Shown here: positions 61,601-64,000 of the stretch, piece after piece
How the letters are laid out: each line of letters begins with the position of its first letter
Position numbering within the stretch: the stretch's first letter is position 1
From: Vondammii sp040505895
GTDB lineage: Bacteria > Pseudomonadota > Gammaproteobacteria > Chromatiales > Chromatiaceae
Assembly: GCA_040505895.1 (NCBI GenBank)
Contig: JBEVXU010000014.1
Span: 62,001-126,000, forward strand
DNA: 64,000 bases
Direction of reading: 5' to 3'
The notes under the pieces: model-generated
What the model was told of the DNA's origin: nothing
What the model saw: the letters and a program-made list of their open reading frames with translations, nothing else
Database searches by the model: none
Position numbers and translations under genes: made by a program

Positions 61601-62771
61601 AGCGAACATCGTGGAGATCACCGTGGGGTAGGATCTCCAGCAGTGTTTCATTGAGCTCAGGTGAGGCAGCGGGTAGTAGCCATGCGACCGCATTGAGATC
61701 TTCCAGTCGGGCAAAGCTGGTACCTGCGGTGAGCTGTCGCTTCCCCTGCTTGTCCTGACGATTTACCAGGGTAAAGCGGGTTTTGGGCCAGCTTGAACCG
61801 AGACGCTTTATCTCTACATCGGCCAGGTCGATACGCCATCCCCGCTGTTGCCGTCGCCAGTGAAAAGCACCGCTCAGGCCATCAAAATCGAGACTGCGTA
61901 TCTCACTGCCACCGTTGATGGCACGGCTTAGACCAAACTGCTGCAAGTCCGCCGTTCCCTCCAGGCGCATCATTCGACCCTTCTCCCATCGGCTCCAGAG
62001 TTCCAGGTCGCCCAGCCCCTGTTCAAAACGGTACTCTTCTGGAATGCGGCGGTTGAGCAGTCGGGTAAGGTCAAGTCCGCTGCCCCTGAAATAGAAGTCG
62101 GCAGACCAGTCGTCCCCACGCCCCGGTTGACCTTGCAGGTCGGCGGCAAGTTGGAGTCGGCCACTGGGTTTTCCAGGCAGCACCAGGCTCCCCTTCAACT
62201 GGTGACGGTCACCGTCGTTGTGCAGGCTCAACTCGACACCGGTAAGGGTCAGTGGTGGCGCATCAATGGCGAGATCCTGCCAGGTGATTTCACCCTGCTG
62301 CACGTCGATACGCAGAGGTAGCAGGAACGCCCCGCTGCTGTCACCCTGGTTGTTGATCTCTTTTAAACCGGCAACACTGACAGAGCCATCCTCTCGGCGT
62401 GTGATGTTCAGCTTGGGCGCGTAGATGGTGATTCTGCTGGGGGCGGGACGACCCTGGCGCAGGCTCTCGATCAGCCCGATGGCGATATGGACTTCGGAGA
62501 ATCGTATCTGAGGCTCGTACAGGCCTTCGCTATAGAGGGCGAGATCGTGGAGTATCAGCTTTGGCGCCGCACCCTGCCAGCTCCCCTTAAGGGTGCCGAT
62601 GGTTACCCGCTGGCCCAGTGTCTGGCTGGTCCACTGTTCTATTTCCTCACGGTAGTCAGCGATGCTTGGGGTCAGCAGCCGTCCCACGCCCACCGCAATG
62701 CCGCCAAGGATGATCGCAAGAATCAGCAGACGCTTGAGGGTGGTGGCAGAGAAGCGGTAGATACGAATCAT
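58671..62771 (-). CDS. yhdP: YhdP family AsmA-like protein
   Basis: A 1366-residue protein with an N-terminal membrane anchor ('LLILAIILGGIAVGVGRLL') and a giant periplasmic beta-rich body of the DUF3971/AsmA-like type. N-terminal 'VTIGTLKGSWQGAAPKLILHDL' and C-terminal 'AGGPVVGAALYLAEKMVG' and 'YLVTGPWDDP' are family hallmarks. Such proteins form bridges for phospholipid transport to the outer membrane. The end has an extra Pro/Glu-rich and basic tail. Follows rng in the same direction. Confidence 0.94.
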   Translation of the reverse strand: MIRIYRFSATTLKRLLILAIILGGIAVGVGRLLTPSIADYREEIEQWTSQTLGQRVTIGTLKGSWQGAAPKLILHDLALYSEGLYEPQIRFSEVHIAIGLIESLRQGRPAPSRITIYAPKLNITRREDGSVSVAGLKEINNQGDSSGAFLLPLRIDVQQGEITWQDLAIDAPPLTLTGVELSLHNDGDRHQLKGSLVLPGKPSGRLQLAADLQGQPGRGDDWSADFYFRGSGLDLTRLLNRRIPEEYRFEQGLGDLELWSRWEKGRMMRLEGTADLQQFGLSRAINGGSEIRSLDFDGLSGAFHWRRQQRGWRIDLADVEIKRLGSSWPKTRFTLVNRQDKQGKRQLTAGTSFARLEDLNAVAWLLPAASPELNETLLEILPHGDLHDVRFRFRETDADPKWSVSGKAGSILTRPYKGAPGIDNLTFNWWMDQSQGGLQLTSENIGLQFPGLFRAPLTIGRLNGRVDWQQQIDGSWWLEAKKIAADNHHISTESRLRLQLPSVPEESVFLDLQTDFHDGDASAVSHYLPAGIMPPGVVEWLDRSLLGGHVTEGSALFRGKLRDFPFEKEPNGRFEVFFAIENSGLDYLEGWPKLEKISAKVRFLNGRMDAWAESGYIFDSRIRSLHCEIEDLAHGNRMTLNGEAEGPFSNNLRLLRESPLKDDFAPLVEGVSGEGEVRLALDISVPFNSDPLKLNGNLIFQDNLLRFERQDLTLEQAGGSLSFDQDHLYTDNLSGEIMGSKIALQVSTPKENQRATRVVANGKIPSQALVKRFPGLSLLRQLDGAADWQLQVDIPHLAAGPDAPVPLVVSSNLVGVTVDLPQPIAKQPQQSLPFKLSTDLSNKPQTPLKISYGSLLDVALLLDSHDPDNLKLFGGDIQLGGTSAHLTQKSGLRIQAKLAELTLDPWLELFKAEGGGTTPPTVRQLDLELGRLLIKGAEFTPFKLSLKEKGDLLKGKVTSNRLKGKIEIPQNPHEKPLRLALERINIDFDPDALPGSEDEDASTDIDPAQLPAVEAEIDTVFINGKSFGPLQLISKRTEEGWNIQSLTLDSPRLQLTANGHWNKLARGGQETEINLSLESPKLGRLLEDLKFARNIDDSAAVFDGRIWWLDSPLGFNRHLLNGRVSMRVGKGTFLNVNPGVGRIFGLLNLGALQRRLTLDFSDVFAKGFAFDGIEGDFTLDGGDAYTSNFTITGPSATTDITGRTGLASEDFDQLVTVTPRLSSSITMAGAIAGGPVVGAALYLAEKMVGKSFDRANKIQYLVTGPWDDPILERMATNPPEVNGELPDDHLFKRLRKINPAPSSEVETEVKRPTAPEAAPVVAPEEVIPPSDGKEQKKPGFISRLLDALKPAEKPDGHDPLSNIPGD

Positions 62772-62832
62772 ATTAGGTAACTATTTTAGCTACAGATACC
62801 AAGATGTGTGATCACACACTGCTGCGCACTCC

Positions 62833-62914
62833 CTGTGGGAGCGGTCTCTCGGACTGCGATGGAGCGGGCGCCATGGTGAAAATATCTATCGCGCATTGAA
62901 AAAGTGCTCCTACG
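62833..62914. repeat. REP-like palindrome upstream of yhdP
   Basis: CTGTGGGAGCGG ... AAAAAGTGCTCCTACGG, a decayed inverted pair about 82 bp long between rng and yhdP, of the same style as 25155-25238. Confidence 0.55.
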
Positions 62915-63054
62915 GCCAGACCCGTAGACGCAATCGCCAATCCCGGTCTTAGTGGCTGAATAGTTACTCATATAGGGCTGTCAGGGGCTCCTTTATCAGT
63001 GGAATAACCGAGTATAAACCCAGTCATGGGATATACAGGCCTTCCGTCTGGCAT

Positions 63055-64000
63055 CTAGATCAACACCACGTCATAGTGCTCCAGGGAGTAGAGGCTCTCC
63101 GCCTGTAGTCTGATGGTCTTTCCGATAAAGTCCTCCAGCTCCCCAAGGGTTGAAGACTCCTCGTCCAGCAGTCGGTCCACCACCTCCTGAGAGGCGAGTA
63201 CCAGCAGTGATTCAACGTCGAACTGTCGTGCTTCACGCAGGATCTCACGAAAGATCTCATAACAGGTGGTTTCAGCGGTCTTTAGCGAGCCGCGGCCACC
63301 GCAACAGCTGCAGGTTTCGCAGAGAATGTGCTCCAGTGACTCACGGGTACGCTTGCGGGTCATCTCCACCAAGCCCAGGGAGGAGACCTCGGAGATATGG
63401 GTTTTGGCGTGGTCCCGTGCCAAACACTTCTCCAGCGCCCGGATCACCTGGCGTTTATGCTCCTCATCGGTCATATCGATGAAATCGATAATGATGATGC
63501 CGCCGAGGTTGCGCAGTCGAAGCTGTCGACAGATCGCCTGGGCCGCCTCCATATTAGTCTTGAAGATAGTCTCTTCTTGATTGCGGTGACCGACAAAGGC
63601 GCCGGTGTTGATATCGATAGTGGTCATCGCCTCGGTCTGGTCGATCACCAGGTGACCGCCCGATTTGAGCTGCACTCTGCGGTGTAGTGCTTTTAGAATT
63701 TCATCCTCGACACCATAGAGGTCAAAGATTGGCCGCTCACCGGGGTAGTACTCGATCTGTACGGTGTTGTCCGGTAGCAGCTTCTCAGCAAACTTTTTCA
63801 GCTTCACCCAACTGGCGCGGGAATCGATGCGCAGCTTCTCCACCTCTGGATTGACCAGATCTCTTAGAGCGCGCAGAAACAGTGGCAAGTCCTCGTGGAT
63901 CAGCTTACCCGGCGGGGTGGTGTCGAGGCGATCCTGAATGGTGTGCCACAGGCGGGTAAGGAAACGCATATCGGTCTTCAGCGTCTCCAGACTCATCCCC
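63055..64000 (-). CDS. rng: Ribonuclease G, C-terminal part (5' end beyond window)
   Basis: The last 315 residues of RNase G, an endonuclease for rRNA maturation and mRNA decay. The catalytic Asp residues are in 'TTIDINTGAFVG' and 'IIIDFIDM'. The zinc-link Cys pair is in 'CETCSCCGGRG'. The S1 RNA-binding domain and the first half of the RNase H-like fold lie outside. The frame stays open to base 64000; a Met at 63996 is internal, not the start. Confidence 0.95.
   Translation of the reverse strand, partial: GMSLETLKTDMRFLTRLWHTIQDRLDTTPPGKLIHEDLPLFLRALRDLVNPEVEKLRIDSRASWVKLKKFAEKLLPDNTVQIEYYPGERPIFDLYGVEDEILKALHRRVQLKSGGHLVIDQTEAMTTIDINTGAFVGHRNQEETIFKTNMEAAQAICRQLRLRNLGGIIIIDFIDMTDEEHKRQVIRALEKCLARDHAKTHISEVSSLGLVEMTRKRTRESLEHILCETCSCCGGRGSLKTAETTCYEIFREILREARQFDVESLLVLASQEVVDRLLDEESSTLGELEDFIGKTIRLQAESLYSLEHYDVVLI

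Overview
The window reads as a contiguous chromosomal piece of a chemolithoautotrophic, sulfur-oxidizing gammaproteobacterium. The case rests on dissimilatory APS reductase (aprA) beside a Qmo/Hdr electron-transfer operon, a proton-pumping pyrophosphatase next to a PPi-dependent phosphofructokinase (a pair known from Calvin-cycle sulfur oxidizers and tubeworm or gutless-worm symbionts), and many gammaproteobacterial housekeeping neighbourhoods (comM-ubiK-glnK, polA...engB, rng-yhdP-nit-tldD-pmbA). A relative of the vestimentiferan symbiont Endoriftia or of Sedimenticola/Thiodiazotropha is my inference, not something the sequence proves. I see no rRNA, tRNA, CRISPR array or intact insertion sequence.

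Layout. 1-8.7 kb: 3' part of aprA, a YkgJ-type cysteine-cluster protein, a repeat-rich gap, then the reverse operon qmoA-qmoB-hdrC-hdrB. 9-15 kb: PilZ-like protein, MlaC-like protein, retropepsin-like protease, an HU-like protein with a lysine/alanine tail, and gamma-glutamyltransferase. 15-20 kb: one very large gene joining cyclic-nucleotide-binding, rhodanese, long coiled-coil, membrane and SUMF1-like domains. 20-33 kb: CbiM-like membrane protein, djlA, cold-shock protein, serB-ycgL, GIY-YIG protein, thioredoxin, pilU, DUF1415, a 39-residue membrane peptide, yheS, motY, comM, ubiK. 33-39.9 kb: glnK with a sigma-54/NtrC type control region, a truncated amtB, a diguanylate cyclase, a DUF4124 protein, a Wolinella-type fumarate reductase operon, a free-standing GHKL-ATPase-like protein and a scar made of broken gene pieces. 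40-47.5 kb: polA and engB, normally neighbours, separated by surface-glycan genes with AT-rich stretches. 47.6-52.8 kb: moaC, a phosphoesterase, hppA, pfp, a hypothetical. 53-64 kb: adenylate kinase with a histone-H1-like tail that contains a 100-N assembly gap, then pmbA, tldD, a nitrilase-family hydrolase, yhdP and the 3' part of rng.

How it fits together: APS reductase working in the oxidative direction would feed electrons from sulfite through Qmo/Hdr proteins to the quinone pool. HppA and Pfp can conserve the energy of pyrophosphate in sugar-phosphate metabolism. The quinol:fumarate reductase offers an anaerobic electron sink. PilU, MotY and the GGDEF protein point to a stage with pili and a polar flagellum. 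Non-coding DNA is rich in small palindromic repeats, including two IS5-group-like MITEs with YTAA target duplications. Together with the amtB remnant and the HAD/GGDEF/EAL scar they indicate a genome that is actively being rearranged and trimmed, unless some of these junctions are assembly errors.
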